64,000 nt of DNA, taken from Kitasatospora paranensis (lineage in GTDB: Bacteria; Actinomycetota; Actinomycetes; Streptomycetales; Streptomycetaceae). Numbering within the stretch: the first letter of the stretch is position 1; every line of letters begins with the position of its first letter. The translations under genes were made by a program, and so were the position numbers. The stretch lies in the NCBI RefSeq assembly GCF_039544005.1, contig NZ_BAABKV010000001.1:6076001-6140000 (forward strand). The letters are read 5' to 3'. This document shows positions 15,505 through 24,343 of the stretch, one piece after another. The notes beneath the pieces are model-generated. The model worked only from the letters and a program-made list of their open reading frames with translations. It was not told the origin of the DNA and ran no database searches.

Positions 15505-15885
15505 GTGGGCCGGATCCGGGGCCAGGGATCGCTGGGGGCGGGGGAGTTGGCGGACAGGAGACGTGCTGCGGCCGTGCTGGTGCTGGCCGGCAGCCTGGTG
15601 GTGGCGGGGCCCGGTGTGCTGCTGCTGGTGATCGGTGTCGGGTTCGGGGTGGGCAGTTCGCCCTCGCCCCGGTTCGGCGACTGGGTGCGGGCCTGCCTGC
15701 CGGTGCTCGGCGGCCCGCTGGCGGGCCTGGCCGCGGCCTGGCTGCTGGTGCGGCTGGTGCCCGCGGTGGGCCGGCTCGATCCGCTGGAGCGCGCCGCGCT
15801 CTGCGCGTTCTGCCTGTTCTGCGGCACGCTGGGGGAGTGGCTGCTGCTGGCGGCCGGGGTGGACTCGGTGCCGGCGACCTACTGA
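15505..15885 (+). CDS. Small membrane protein, unknown function
   Basis: A 126-aa protein with three or four predicted membrane segments (LVLAGSLVVAGPGVLLLVIG, then LGGPLAGLAAAWLLVRLV and LCAFCLFCGTLGEWLLLAA). I do not recognise a family. The GTG start has no clear ribosome site, and the first 15-18 residues may not be translated. Coding is supported by membrane-protein composition and strong third-position G/C. Two Cys sit in the last membrane segment. Confidence 0.6.
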   Translation: MGRIRGQGSLGAGELADRRRAAAVLVLAGSLVVAGPGVLLLVIGVGFGVGSSPSPRFGDWVRACLPVLGGPLAGLAAAWLLVRLVPAVGRLDPLERAALCAFCLFCGTLGEWLLLAAGVDSVPATY

Positions 15886-15914
15886 CCGCGGGCGATCGCC
15901 GGGGGTGCGCCCGG

Positions 15915-16808
15915 TCAGCCGATGTGGCGGCTCCAGTCCGCCTCGACCTGGGCCAGGCCGTGCCGGTTGGGCACCTGCTTGAGCCAGGCCGGGCGGCCCG
16001 CGGCGGTCTCGGCGGCCTTGCGCTCCTCGGCGGCGCGCAGCTCCTGGGCGCTGGCGAAACGGGCCGGCAGCCAGGCCGAGGACCGCGCCGCCCGGGCGGC
16101 CAGGTGGGCCACGTACGCCTCGCGCAGGTCGGCCACCGAGTCGAAGCCCGGCTCGTCCGCCAGCCAGGCGTCCGGCACGAGCCCGACCACCTCGCGCAGC
16201 AGCTCCTCGGTGACCAGCGGCGCGAGCTCGGCGTCGGCGGCCGCGAGGTCCGGCCCGGACGCGCCGAGGGCGTGGGCGTTCATCGGGTAGGGCTTGAACA
16301 GCGCGGCGGACGCCGCCGACCAGCGGTGGTGGAAGATCAGCCCGGCGCCGTTGTCGATCAGCCAGAGCCGTCCGTGCCACACCATCAGGTTGGGGTTGTG
16401 GACGGTGCGGTCGACGTTGCCGGTGAACGCGTCGAGCCAGACCACCCGTCCGGCCTCCAGCGGGTCGACGTCGACCATGCCGGGCCGGAAGTCGCGCGCG
16501 CCGGGCAGCAGGTCCATCCCGAGGTTGGCGCCGCCGCTGGCCCGCAGGATGTCCTGGATCTCCGGGTCGGGCTCGTGCGCGGCCACCGCCGGGTCGAAGT
16601 CGACCACCACCAGCGGCGGCACCCGCAGCCCGAGCCGGCGCGCCAGCTCGCCGACCACCACCTCGGCGACCAGCGCCTTCGGTCCCTGCGCGGCGCCGGT
16701 GAACTTCACCACGTAGGTGCCGAGATCGTCGGTCTCCACCACGCCGGGGACGGAGCCTCCGGCGCGCAGCGGATCGAGGTAGCGGAGGGCGGTCACCTGA
16801 TCGAGCAC
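15915..16808 (-). CDS. HipA-like kinase family protein
   Basis: A 297-aa protein resembling actinobacterial HipA-family kinases. The ATP-binding region is DDLGTYVVKFTGAAQGPKAL (catalytic Lys) with VVGELARRLGLRVPPLVVVD after it. The catalytic-loop region is VVWLDAFTGNVDRTVHNPNL with WLIDNGAGLIF as the metal-binding segment. The GTG at 16808 (MLDQVTALRY) is chosen because homologues start M-L-x-x-V-T-A-x-R-Y and TAGGGT lies 7 nt upstream, giving a leaderless transcript. No HipB-like antitoxin is adjacent, so this is not a classical toxin-antitoxin pair. Its substrate is unknown. Confidence 0.78.
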   Translation of the reverse strand: MLDQVTALRYLDPLRAGGSVPGVVETDDLGTYVVKFTGAAQGPKALVAEVVVGELARRLGLRVPPLVVVDFDPAVAAHEPDPEIQDILRASGGANLGMDLLPGARDFRPGMVDVDPLEAGRVVWLDAFTGNVDRTVHNPNLMVWHGRLWLIDNGAGLIFHHRWSAASAALFKPYPMNAHALGASGPDLAAADAELAPLVTEELLREVVGLVPDAWLADEPGFDSVADLREAYVAHLAARAARSSAWLPARFASAQELRAAEERKAAETAAGRPAWLKQVPNRHGLAQVEADWSRHIG

Positions 16809-16936
16809 ACCGGCCACCCTAACCCGGCGGCGGCGCACGCCACCCGCCGCCGCGGCCCGCCGGGGCGGGTGTGGTTGGCTTGGCCCGATCTGCCGTCCGC
16901 CGCGACGCCGGCGAAGTCCACCGAAGGAGAGCCCCC

Positions 16937-17383
16937 ATGGGCAAGGTCCAGGCCACCACCGAGCGGGTCTACCCGGCCTCCCCGGAACGGGTGTACGAGG
17001 CGCTCGCCGACTACACCACCGTGCGGCCGCGGCTGCTGCCCGCGCAGTACAGCGAGTACGAGGTGCGGGCCGGCGGCACGGGTGCCGGCACCCAGGTGCA
17101 CTGGAAGCTGCAGGCCACCGAGAGCCGCGTCCGGGACTGCCTGTTCACGGTGACCGAGCCGGGCCGGCTGACGCTGGTCGAGACGGACGCCAACTCCAGC
17201 ATGGTGATCACCTGGACGGTCTCCGCGGCCGGTCCGGACGACGCCAGGGTGGTGCTGGAGGCCTCCTGGCAGGGGGCCGGCGGCATCGGCGGCTTCTTCG
17301 AGCGCACCTTCGCGCCCAAGGGCCTGAACCGCATCCACGGCGCGGTCCTCGACCGCCTCGGGGACGAGATCGCCCAGGCCTGA
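16937..17383 (+). CDS. SRPBCC/START-fold protein
   Basis: A 148-aa single-domain protein beginning MGKVQATTERVYPASPERVY, the first strand and helix of the polyketide-cyclase/SRPBCC fold with a deep hydrophobic cavity. AAGGAG lies nine bases before the ATG. Such proteins bind small hydrophobic ligands; no specific ligand can be inferred. It is divergent from the HipA-like gene and probably transcribed alone. Confidence 0.85.
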   Translation: MGKVQATTERVYPASPERVYEALADYTTVRPRLLPAQYSEYEVRAGGTGAGTQVHWKLQATESRVRDCLFTVTEPGRLTLVETDANSSMVITWTVSAAGPDDARVVLEASWQGAGGIGGFFERTFAPKGLNRIHGAVLDRLGDEIAQA

Positions 17384-17511
17384 TCCGGCCCGCCCGCCCG
17401 TTCGGGGCGGGGAACACCCGTCCGCACCCGCACCCCGTTCGGGTGGCGTCCCATCACCGGGACGGGTGACGGCCGCGGCACCGAAGGTGGCGCGAACCTA
17501 GGCTCGCGGCC

Positions 17512-18696
17512 GTGCATCTGACGATCCTTCATGTATCCCAGCCGGTCGACGGCGGGGTGGCCCGCGTGGTGGTCGACCTCGTCCGCGGACAGTGCGCGGA
17601 CGGCCGGCGGGTGCTGGTCGCCTGCCCGCCCGACGGCCGCCTCGGCATCGAGGCGGCCGCCGCCGGGGCCCGGGTGATCGACTGGCCGGCCCGGCGCTCG
17701 CCGGGGCCGGCCACCGCCGGTGAGGCGCTGCGGCTGCGCCGGATCGTGCGCGATGCCGCCCCCGACGTGCTGCACCTGCACAGCGCCAAGGCGGGGCTGG
17801 CCGGCCGGCTCGCGGTGCGCCGCGGGGTGCCGACCGTCTTCCAGCCGCACGCCTGGTCGTTCGCGGCCGTGGACGGCGCGCTGGCCGCCGCCACCCGGCG
17901 CTGGGAGCGGTTCGCGACCCGCTGGGCGGACGCGCTGCTCTGCGTGAGCGAGCAGGAGCGCCGGGACGGCGAGGCCGCCGGGCTGGCCGGGCGGTGGCAC
18001 GTCGTCCCGAACGGCGTCGACCTGGAACGGCACGGGCCTGCGGACGCCCCCGGCCGGCTCGCCGCCCGCGCCGTGCTCGGCCTCGCCGCCGACGCCCCGC
18101 TCGCGGTCTGCCTCGGCCGGCTCTGCCGGCAGAAGGGCCAGGACGTGCTGCTGGACGCCTGGCCGGCGGTGGCCGCCCGGGTCCCCGGCGCCCGGCTCGC
18201 GGTGGTCGGCGGCGGCCCGGACGCCGAACTCCTCGCGGCCCGCGTCCGGACGCTGCCGGACCCGGCCGGTGTGCTGCTCGTCGGCCCGGTCGCGGACCCG
18301 CGGCCCTGGCTGGCGGCGGCCGACGTGGTGGTGCTGCCCTCCAGGTGGGAGGGGATGGCGCTGGCCCCGCTGGAGGCGATGGCCGCCGCCCGGCCCGTGC
18401 TGCTGACCGATGTGCCGGGCGCCCGCGAGTGCCTGCCGCCGCCGCCCGACGGCGTACCCCCGGTGCCCCCGGAGGACCCGGAGGCGCTGTCCGAACACCT
18501 CGCCGAGGCGCTCGCCGACCCGGACGCGTGTGCCCGCCGCGGCGCCCGGGCCCGGGAGTTCGTCGCCGGCCGGCATGACGTGCGCCGGACGGTGTCGCAG
18601 GTCGCCGAGGTGTACCGGGCCCTGCTGCCGGCCGGGGTGTCCGGGCCCCCGGATCCCCGTGTCCCCGGTGGACGGCGATCGTTTATCCGACTGTGA
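17512..18696 (+). CDS. GT4 glycosyltransferase, first gene of the exopolysaccharide cluster
   Basis: A 394-aa GT-B fold glycosyltransferase. The N-terminal half begins MHLTILHVSQPVDGGVARVV, and VLHLHSAKAGLAGRL follows. The C-terminal GT4 domain has VCLGRLCRQKGQDVLLDAWP, then LVGPVADPRPWLAAADVVVL and PSRWEGMALAPLEAMA (the E-x7-E nucleotide-sugar motif). It transfers a sugar from an activated donor, probably onto a lipid-linked repeat unit. The GTG start is preceded by TAGGCT (17499-17504) and only 7 nt, so the mRNA looks leaderless. A 334-bp gap and a separate promoter follow, so it may be an independent unit. Confidence 0.9.
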   Translation: MHLTILHVSQPVDGGVARVVVDLVRGQCADGRRVLVACPPDGRLGIEAAAAGARVIDWPARRSPGPATAGEALRLRRIVRDAAPDVLHLHSAKAGLAGRLAVRRGVPTVFQPHAWSFAAVDGALAAATRRWERFATRWADALLCVSEQERRDGEAAGLAGRWHVVPNGVDLERHGPADAPGRLAARAVLGLAADAPLAVCLGRLCRQKGQDVLLDAWPAVAARVPGARLAVVGGGPDAELLAARVRTLPDPAGVLLVGPVADPRPWLAAADVVVLPSRWEGMALAPLEAMAAARPVLLTDVPGARECLPPPPDGVPPVPPEDPEALSEHLAEALADPDACARRGARAREFVAGRHDVRRTVSQVAEVYRALLPAGVSGPPDPRVPGGRRSFIRL

Positions 18697-19030
18697 GTGC
18701 TTGCACCGGACCGCCGCCCCGGCAGGTGGGCGGCCGACCTTCGCGCGGCGGTCGGGGGGCTCCGTCCGACAGTCCGACAAATGGGCGGACGGGATGAAAC
18801 GGCCCGTCAACTCGTGGCGTTGAAGCAAGCGTTCGCTATTGTCTGATTTTGCCTGTTTCGTACCTGTTCGGCTGGCCGGGCGATCGATGCCCGCCGCCGG
18901 AGGGGCCGATCGCCGTCCAGGCAGCAGGTGCCCACCTGGACCGTCTCCACCGGGCCGGGCCGCCGAACCAGTACGGGCCGGCCCGGCGGCCCCGCGACGG
19001 CCGGTACACAGCAGGGGAGTTCGCGCACTG
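18697..19030. other. 334-bp intergenic region upstream of the exopolysaccharide operon
   Basis: No ORF of credible composition. A promoter is likely at TTGAAG (18820-18825), 16-bp spacer, TCTGAT (18842-18847), giving a leader of about 175 nt before the transferase gene. This stretch (18786-18860) is markedly more AT-rich than its surroundings. A direct repeat GTCCGACA x2 (about 18764-18779) and a short inverted AGCG-TT-CGCT between the promoter boxes could bind a regulator. Confidence 0.5.
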
Positions 19031-20512
19031 ATGACCATCGACCACGAGAGCGTGCCGCGGCCCGGACGGCCACCGTCGCCACGGCGGCAGCCCGGCACCG
19101 GCCTGCTCGACCGGCCGGCCCAGGCATCCCGCTCCCGTCCGGTGCCCTCCGCGGGCCGGCACCGCCGGCCCTTCCGCTCCCGGGCGGCCGTACCCGCCGG
19201 CCTGCTCGGCTCGGACGTCCTCGCGCTGACCGCCGCCGCCGTGACCGCCGTCGACACCCGGCCGCTGCACAGCACCGCCGTCCTGCTCTCCGTCCTGCTC
19301 CCGCTCAACCTCGCCGGCGGCCTCTACCGGCCCCGCCTCACCGTCTCCGCCCTCGACGACCTGCCCGCGCTGGCCGGCCGCGCCGCGGTCGCCGTCGCCC
19401 TGGCGGTCACCCTGGCCGCCTGCCTCGGCGACGCCCGGCCCGCCTCGCCGCTGCGCCTCGCCGCGCTGGTCGTCGCCTTCACCCTGCCCGCCTGCCTCCT
19501 GCGGGCCCTGGTCTACCGCCTGCTGCGCCGCGCCCGGCGGCTGCGCCCGAGCCCCGCCCTGATCCTGGGCGCCGGCCAGCTCGGCCAGCGGGTCGCCGCC
19601 GCGATGCTGGAGCACCGCGAGTACGGGCTGCGCCCGATCGGCTTCCTGGACTCCCAGCCCGGCCTGCTCGCCGACGGCCCGGCGCTGCGCGTCCTCGGCG
19701 GACACGACGCCCTGGAGAGCCAGTTGCGCCGCAAGCGGATCCACCACGTGGTGGTCACCGAGGGCGCCGCCGACGACGCGCAGACCGCGGCCGCGCTGCG
19801 CACCGCGACCCGGCTCGGCTGCACGGTCTGGCTGGTGCCGCAGCTGCGCGAGTACGCGGCGCTCGGCCGCCGGGGTGCCGACCAGCTCTGGGGCTTCCCG
19901 GTCGTCCTGCTGGCCCGTCCCGCGCTGCGCCGCCCCGGCTGGCCGGTCAAGCGCGCCCTGGACGTCGGCGCGGCCTCGCTCGGCCTGCTGCTGCTCTCCC
20001 CGGTGCTGGCCGCCTGCGCGCTCGCCGTCCGCTGGGACACCGGCCCCGGGGTGCTGTTCCGCCAGCAGCGCACCGGCCTCGACGGCCAGGTGTTCACGCT
20101 GCTCAAGTTCCGCACCCTGCGGCCCAGCAACGAACACGAGTCGGCGACCCGCTGGAACATCTCGCACGACCACCGGATGGGCGCCGTCGGCCGGCTGCTG
20201 CGCCGGACGTCGATGGACGAACTGCCGCAGCTGTGGAACGTCGTCCGCGGCGACATGAGCCTGGTCGGCCCGCGCCCCGAACGCCCCTACTTCGTCATGC
20301 GGTTCGGCCAGGCCTACCCCGAGTACCAGGACCGCCACCGGGTGCCGGTCGGCCTCACCGGGCTCGCCCAGGTCAACGGGTTGCGCGGGGACACCTCGAT
20401 CGAGGACCGGGCCCGCTTCGACAACCGCTACATCGAGGGCTGGAGCCTCTGGCAGGACGCCAAGATCCTCCTCCGCACGGCCGCCCTGATGCTCAACCCG
20501 GACGGGAGCTGA
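19031..20512 (+). CDS. Polyprenyl-phosphate sugar-1-phosphate transferase (WbaP/ExoY-like)
   Basis: The initiating transferase of exopolysaccharide synthesis, 493 aa. After a basic Pro/Arg-rich N-terminus come four or five membrane segments, a CoA-binding-like Rossmann region (LILGAGQLGQRVAAAML), a further membrane segment (VKRALDVGAASLGLLLLSP) and the bacterial sugar transferase domain. The last has VLFRQQRTGLDGQVFTLLKF, then RTSMDELPQLWNVVRGDMSL and VGPRPERP, the catalytic Asp-Glu and P-R-P signature. It loads the first sugar phosphate onto undecaprenyl phosphate. GGGGAG lies 12 nt before the ATG, rather far. The polymerase gene follows 1 bp after its stop. Confidence 0.93.
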   Translation: MTIDHESVPRPGRPPSPRRQPGTGLLDRPAQASRSRPVPSAGRHRRPFRSRAAVPAGLLGSDVLALTAAAVTAVDTRPLHSTAVLLSVLLPLNLAGGLYRPRLTVSALDDLPALAGRAAVAVALAVTLAACLGDARPASPLRLAALVVAFTLPACLLRALVYRLLRRARRLRPSPALILGAGQLGQRVAAAMLEHREYGLRPIGFLDSQPGLLADGPALRVLGGHDALESQLRRKRIHHVVVTEGAADDAQTAAALRTATRLGCTVWLVPQLREYAALGRRGADQLWGFPVVLLARPALRRPGWPVKRALDVGAASLGLLLLSPVLAACALAVRWDTGPGVLFRQQRTGLDGQVFTLLKFRTLRPSNEHESATRWNISHDHRMGAVGRLLRRTSMDELPQLWNVVRGDMSLVGPRPERPYFVMRFGQAYPEYQDRHRVPVGLTGLAQVNGLRGDTSIEDRARFDNRYIEGWSLWQDAKILLRTAALMLNPDGS

Positions 20513-20513
20513 C

Positions 20514-21836
20514 GTGGCGCTCTCGCTCCAACTCGCCGAACCGGCAGCAGCGTTGCGCCGCATTCCGGTGCGACGCCACCTGCCCGCGCTGGCCGCCTGC
20601 GCCACCGTGCTGCTGGTCTGCGTCCCCACCGGCGAGAAGGACGTCACCGCCGCCGTCCACATCACCCCCGCCGACCTCGCCTCGCTCGCCCTGGTCGCGC
20701 TGGTCGGCCTGGAGCTGCTGCGCGGCCGGGCGGCCCGCCTGGACACCGCCGCCTGCCTGCTGTTCGCGGCGGTGGTCTGCGCCGCCGGCGCGGCCACCCT
20801 GGCCTCGATCGACCCGGCGGCCTCCGTCACCGGCTTCGTCCGGCTCGTCCAGGTCTTCGTCCTCGTCCCGGCCGCGGTGGCCTGCGCCCTGCGCGACCCG
20901 CTCGACCGGCGGCTGGTGCTCGGCTCGTTCGTCGCCGCCGCCCTGGTGGAGGGCGCGGTCGGCGCGCACCAGTACCTGACCCGGACGGGCGCCTCCTACA
21001 CCGGCCAACCCATCCGCGCGGTGGGCACGTTCGGCGCGCTGGACATCATGGCGATGTCCACCGTGGTCAGCTTCGGCCTGCTCGCCGCCCTCGCGCTGGC
21101 GCTCGGCGAACGCGGACCGCACGGCAACCGCGCGCTGCGCCGCGGTCTGTACGCGGCCGCCGCGTTCCTCACCTTCCCGCTGGCCGTCTCGTTCAGCCGC
21201 GGCAGCTGGATCGCCTGCACGGTAGCGGTCACCGTGCTGCTGCTGCGCGCCGACGCCCGGCTCGTCGTCCGCGGCGTCCTGCTGGCCGCCGCCGCGGCCG
21301 TGGTCCTGGTCGGCGGGCTCGGCCTCGGCTCCTCCGGGGTCGCCGAGCGGCTCGGCAGCATCGGCTCCGTGCAGGCCGCACCCGACCAGTCCGTCAGCGA
21401 CCGCTACGACCTGTGGACGACCGCCACCCGGATCTGGCAGGACCACCCCGCCACCGGCGCCGGACCGAAGGCCTTCCAGCAGCTGCGCGACGGCCACGCC
21501 CCGCTGCGGCTCTCCTCCGGCAGCGACGCCGAGGACGCCACGATCGGCTTCCAGCGCGAGCCCCTGCTCTCCCCGCACAACATGTACTTCCTGGTGCTCA
21601 GCGAGCAGGGCCTGCTCGGCATCGTGGCGTACGCAGCGCTGTTCCTCGCCCTGCTGCTGGGGTGCCTGCGCCGGGCGGCGGGCCCGGGCCTGGCCGCGCT
21701 CGGCCTGCTCACCTGGGTGCTGGTCGACTTCCTCTACGCGGACATCGGCGGCACCACGACCGTGCTGACCTCGGTGGTGCTCGGCCTCGCGGCCCGGACG
21801 GCCTTCCCCGACCCGCGCGGCCCGGAGACGGCATGA
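20514..21836 (+). CDS. O-antigen ligase/polymerase-like membrane protein (Wzy-type)
   Basis: A 440-aa protein with about 11 membrane segments. A large external loop before the last segments contains IWQDHPATGAGPKAF and LLSPHNMYFLVLSEQGLLG, typical of the Wzy_C/O-antigen ligase superfamily. It is predicted to polymerise lipid-linked repeat units outside the membrane. The GTG start follows the transferase stop by 1 bp, and its stop overlaps the next gene (ATGA), so it is translationally coupled on both sides. Confidence 0.9.
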   Translation: MALSLQLAEPAAALRRIPVRRHLPALAACATVLLVCVPTGEKDVTAAVHITPADLASLALVALVGLELLRGRAARLDTAACLLFAAVVCAAGAATLASIDPAASVTGFVRLVQVFVLVPAAVACALRDPLDRRLVLGSFVAAALVEGAVGAHQYLTRTGASYTGQPIRAVGTFGALDIMAMSTVVSFGLLAALALALGERGPHGNRALRRGLYAAAAFLTFPLAVSFSRGSWIACTVAVTVLLLRADARLVVRGVLLAAAAAVVLVGGLGLGSSGVAERLGSIGSVQAAPDQSVSDRYDLWTTATRIWQDHPATGAGPKAFQQLRDGHAPLRLSSGSDAEDATIGFQREPLLSPHNMYFLVLSEQGLLGIVAYAALFLALLLGCLRRAAGPGLAALGLLTWVLVDFLYADIGGTTTVLTSVVLGLAARTAFPDPRGPETA

Positions 21837-23553
21837 GCGGCGAGCGGCCGACCACCGCGGCCCGGACGGCGGTGCCGCCGGCCCGGCCCGCCCCGGACGG
21901 CGGCCGGCACGCCCGGCGCCGCGCCCCGAGGGCGGATTCGTCGCCCGGGCCTTCGGCGTCACGGCGGTGCTCAGCGCCGCCGGCTCCGGGCTCGGTCTGC
22001 TCCGCGACCTGCTGCTGGCCCGCTACTTCGGCGCCAACCAGGGCACCGACGCCTTCCTCGTGGCCTGGACGGTGCCGGAGACCGCCGCGCCGCTGCTGAT
22101 CGAGGACGCGATGGCCTTCCTGATGGTCCCGGCCTTCAGCCTGGCCCTCGTCCTGCGCGAGGAGCGGCCGCACGGCCCCGACCCGGTAAGGGAGTTGGTG
22201 CGCGCCACCCTGCCGTGGCTGCTGCTCGCCCTGTGCACCCTGACCCTGGCGGCGGCGCTCGGGGCGGGCCCGCTGGTCGGCCTGCTGGCCCCGGGGCTGG
22301 CCGATCCCGGCCTCGCCGTCACCTGCACCCGGGTCACCGCGCTGACCATCCTGCCGTTCGGCGTCGTCGGGTACCTCTGCTCGATGCTGCGCGCCCACCA
22401 CACCTTCACCGCACCGGCCGGCATCTACGTCGCCTACAACCTGGGCATCCTGGCGGTGCTGCTGACCGGCCACACCGTCCTCGGGGTCGGCTCGGCGGCC
22501 GTCGGCGTGACCCTCGGCAGCCTGCTGATGGCGGGTCTGCTGCTCGGCCCGGCGGCCCGCCGGCTCCGGGCGCGCGGCCGCTCGGCCCCGGTGGCGGGCG
22601 CCGCCGGCGGCGGCCTGGTGCTGATCCCGCTGGCGATACTGCCGGTGGCCGCCTTCACCCTGACCCGGCAGGCCCAGGTCTTCATCGAGCGCTACCTCGG
22701 ATCGGGCCTGCCACCGGGCACCATCTCGCACCTGAACTACGCCGCCAAGGTCTCCCAACTGGCGATGACCGCAGGGATCCTGATCGTCACGGTGACCTTC
22801 CCGCTGGTGGCCAGGGCCCTTGCCGCGGGGGATCTGAAGGCCGCCCGGGACCGGGTCGAGAAGGACCTCGGCCAGGCCGCCGCGGTCGTCCTGCTCGGCA
22901 CCGCCTTCCTGATGGCCTGCGCGCCGTCCGTGGTGGCGCTGCTGTTCCAGCGCGGCGCCTTCGGCCCGCACGACACCGCCGCCACCGCCGCGGTGATCCG
23001 GGTGTACTCCTTCGGACTGCCCGCGCAGGCGCTGATCGGTGTGATGGTCCGGCCGTTCTTCTCCGTCCGCCCGGTGGTCCGCCGGGCCGGGGAGGCGCAG
23101 CCCGCGGCCGGCCGCCGGGCCCTCGACTGGTACCCGGTCGCCGCGATGGCACTCGGCCTGGTGGTCACCGTGGCGGTGGGGGTGACCGCGACCCCGCGGT
23201 TCGGCGCGCCGGGCCTGGCCGCCGGCAACGCCGCCGGGATCACGACCACCGCCGTCCTGCTGCTGCGCGGGCTGCTGCTGCGCGGTATCGCGCTCCGCCT
23301 GCGCCAGGTGCTCGGCGGGCAACTCCGGCTGCTGGCCGCCGCGGTGGCCGCGTCCGCGGCCGGGGCCGTGGCGGCGGGCCAGGTGGCGGCGCCGCTCGCC
23401 GCCACTCTGCTCGGCGGGCTGGTCGTGGTGGCGGTGTTCGCCCTGTTCGGCACCGTCCTCGGCGCGGCCGAGGTCCGCGGGCCGGTACGTGCCGTCCTCC
23501 GGGCGGCGGGCCCGGTCGTCCCGGCCGGAGAAGGGAAGTCCCATGGACGCTGA
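21833..23553 (+). CDS. MurJ/Wzx-like lipid flippase, one frame break near the N-terminus
   Basis: A MATE-superfamily (MOP) lipid flippase with about 14 membrane segments. Conserved parts include LLRDLLLARYFGANQGTDAF and GTISHLNYAAKVSQL. It probably flips the undecaprenyl-linked repeat. The natural start is the ATG of the ATGA overlap at 21833 (MSGERPTTAA). The frame then changes near the C4 run 21924-21927, and one extra C gives RRAPEGGFVARAFGVTAV, then LSAAGSGLGL, a continuous 573-aa protein. Without repair only an internal start at 21967 (MLSAAGSG) would be called. MurJ itself is an alternative, but the location between a Wzy-like gene and a deacetylase favours a polysaccharide role. Confidence 0.85.
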
Positions 23554-24343
23554 AGCCGTCCGAGGTCCGGGCCTGCCGGTGGCGGCGGACGCCCCCAGGT
23601 CGGCGCCCTGGATCCTGATGTACCACTCGGTGGCGCACGAGGACGAGGACCCGTACCTGCTCACCGTCAGCCCGGAGCGGTTCGCCGCCCAGATGGGCTG
23701 GCTGGCGCGCAGCGGGCGCCGCGGGGTGAGCGTGCGGGAGCTGCTGCGGGCCCGGGCCGCCGGCGCCGCCGCCGGGCTGGTCGGTCTCACCTTCGACGAC
23801 GGCTACGCCGACTTCGCCCGGTACGCCGTCCCGGTGCTCCGCCGGTACGGCTTCACCGCCACCGCCTACGTGGTGCCGGACCTGCTCGGCGGCGACAACG
23901 GCTGGGATCCGGAGGGCCCCCGCAAGCCGCTGCTGACGGTCGACGAGGTCGTGCAGCTGGCCGCCGCGGGCTGGGAGATCGGTTCGCACGGGCTCGGCCA
24001 CACCGCGCTGCCGGGGCTGCGCGCGGACGAGCTCGCCGAGCAGACCCGCGGCAGCCGACGCGTGCTGGAGCAGCTGGTCGGCAGGCCGGTGACCGGCTTC
24101 TGCTACCCGTACGGTGCGGTGGACCGGGCCGCCGCGCTGGCCGTCGAGGCGGCCGGCTACCAGTACGCCTGCGCGATCGAGCACAGCGAGCTGACCGGCC
24201 GGTTCGCGCTGCCGCGCTGCTACGTCGGCGACCGCGACGGTGCCTGGCGGCTGCGCGCCAAGCAGGGCCGGCACCACTGGCGGGACGCCGTGACCGGGCT
24301 GCGCCGGGCCCCGGTGCCCGCCCCGCAGGAGGCGGTCCGGTGA
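23543..24343 (+). CDS. NodB-type polysaccharide deacetylase
   Basis: A 266-aa carbohydrate esterase 4 protein. Motif 1 is LTFDDGYADF (catalytic Asp and metal Asp), motif 2 SHGLGHTALP (metal His pair) and motif 3 FCYPYGAVD. It removes acetyl groups from amino sugars of the polymer or its precursor. No signal peptide is seen, so action on lipid-linked intermediates or cytoplasmic substrates is possible. The ATG overlaps the end of the flippase gene by 11 bp, and its stop overlaps the next GTG. Confidence 0.9.
   Translation: MDAEAVRGPGLPVAADAPRSAPWILMYHSVAHEDEDPYLLTVSPERFAAQMGWLARSGRRGVSVRELLRARAAGAAAGLVGLTFDDGYADFARYAVPVLRRYGFTATAYVVPDLLGGDNGWDPEGPRKPLLTVDEVVQLAAAGWEIGSHGLGHTALPGLRADELAEQTRGSRRVLEQLVGRPVTGFCYPYGAVDRAAALAVEAAGYQYACAIEHSELTGRFALPRCYVGDRDGAWRLRAKQGRHHWRDAVTGLRRAPVPAPQEAVR

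Noticed and set aside
15915..17383. HipA-like kinase and SRPBCC gene as a toxin-antitoxin pair
   Set aside because: The genes are divergent, the SRPBCC protein has no DNA-binding domain, and toxin-antitoxin pairs are normally co-transcribed.
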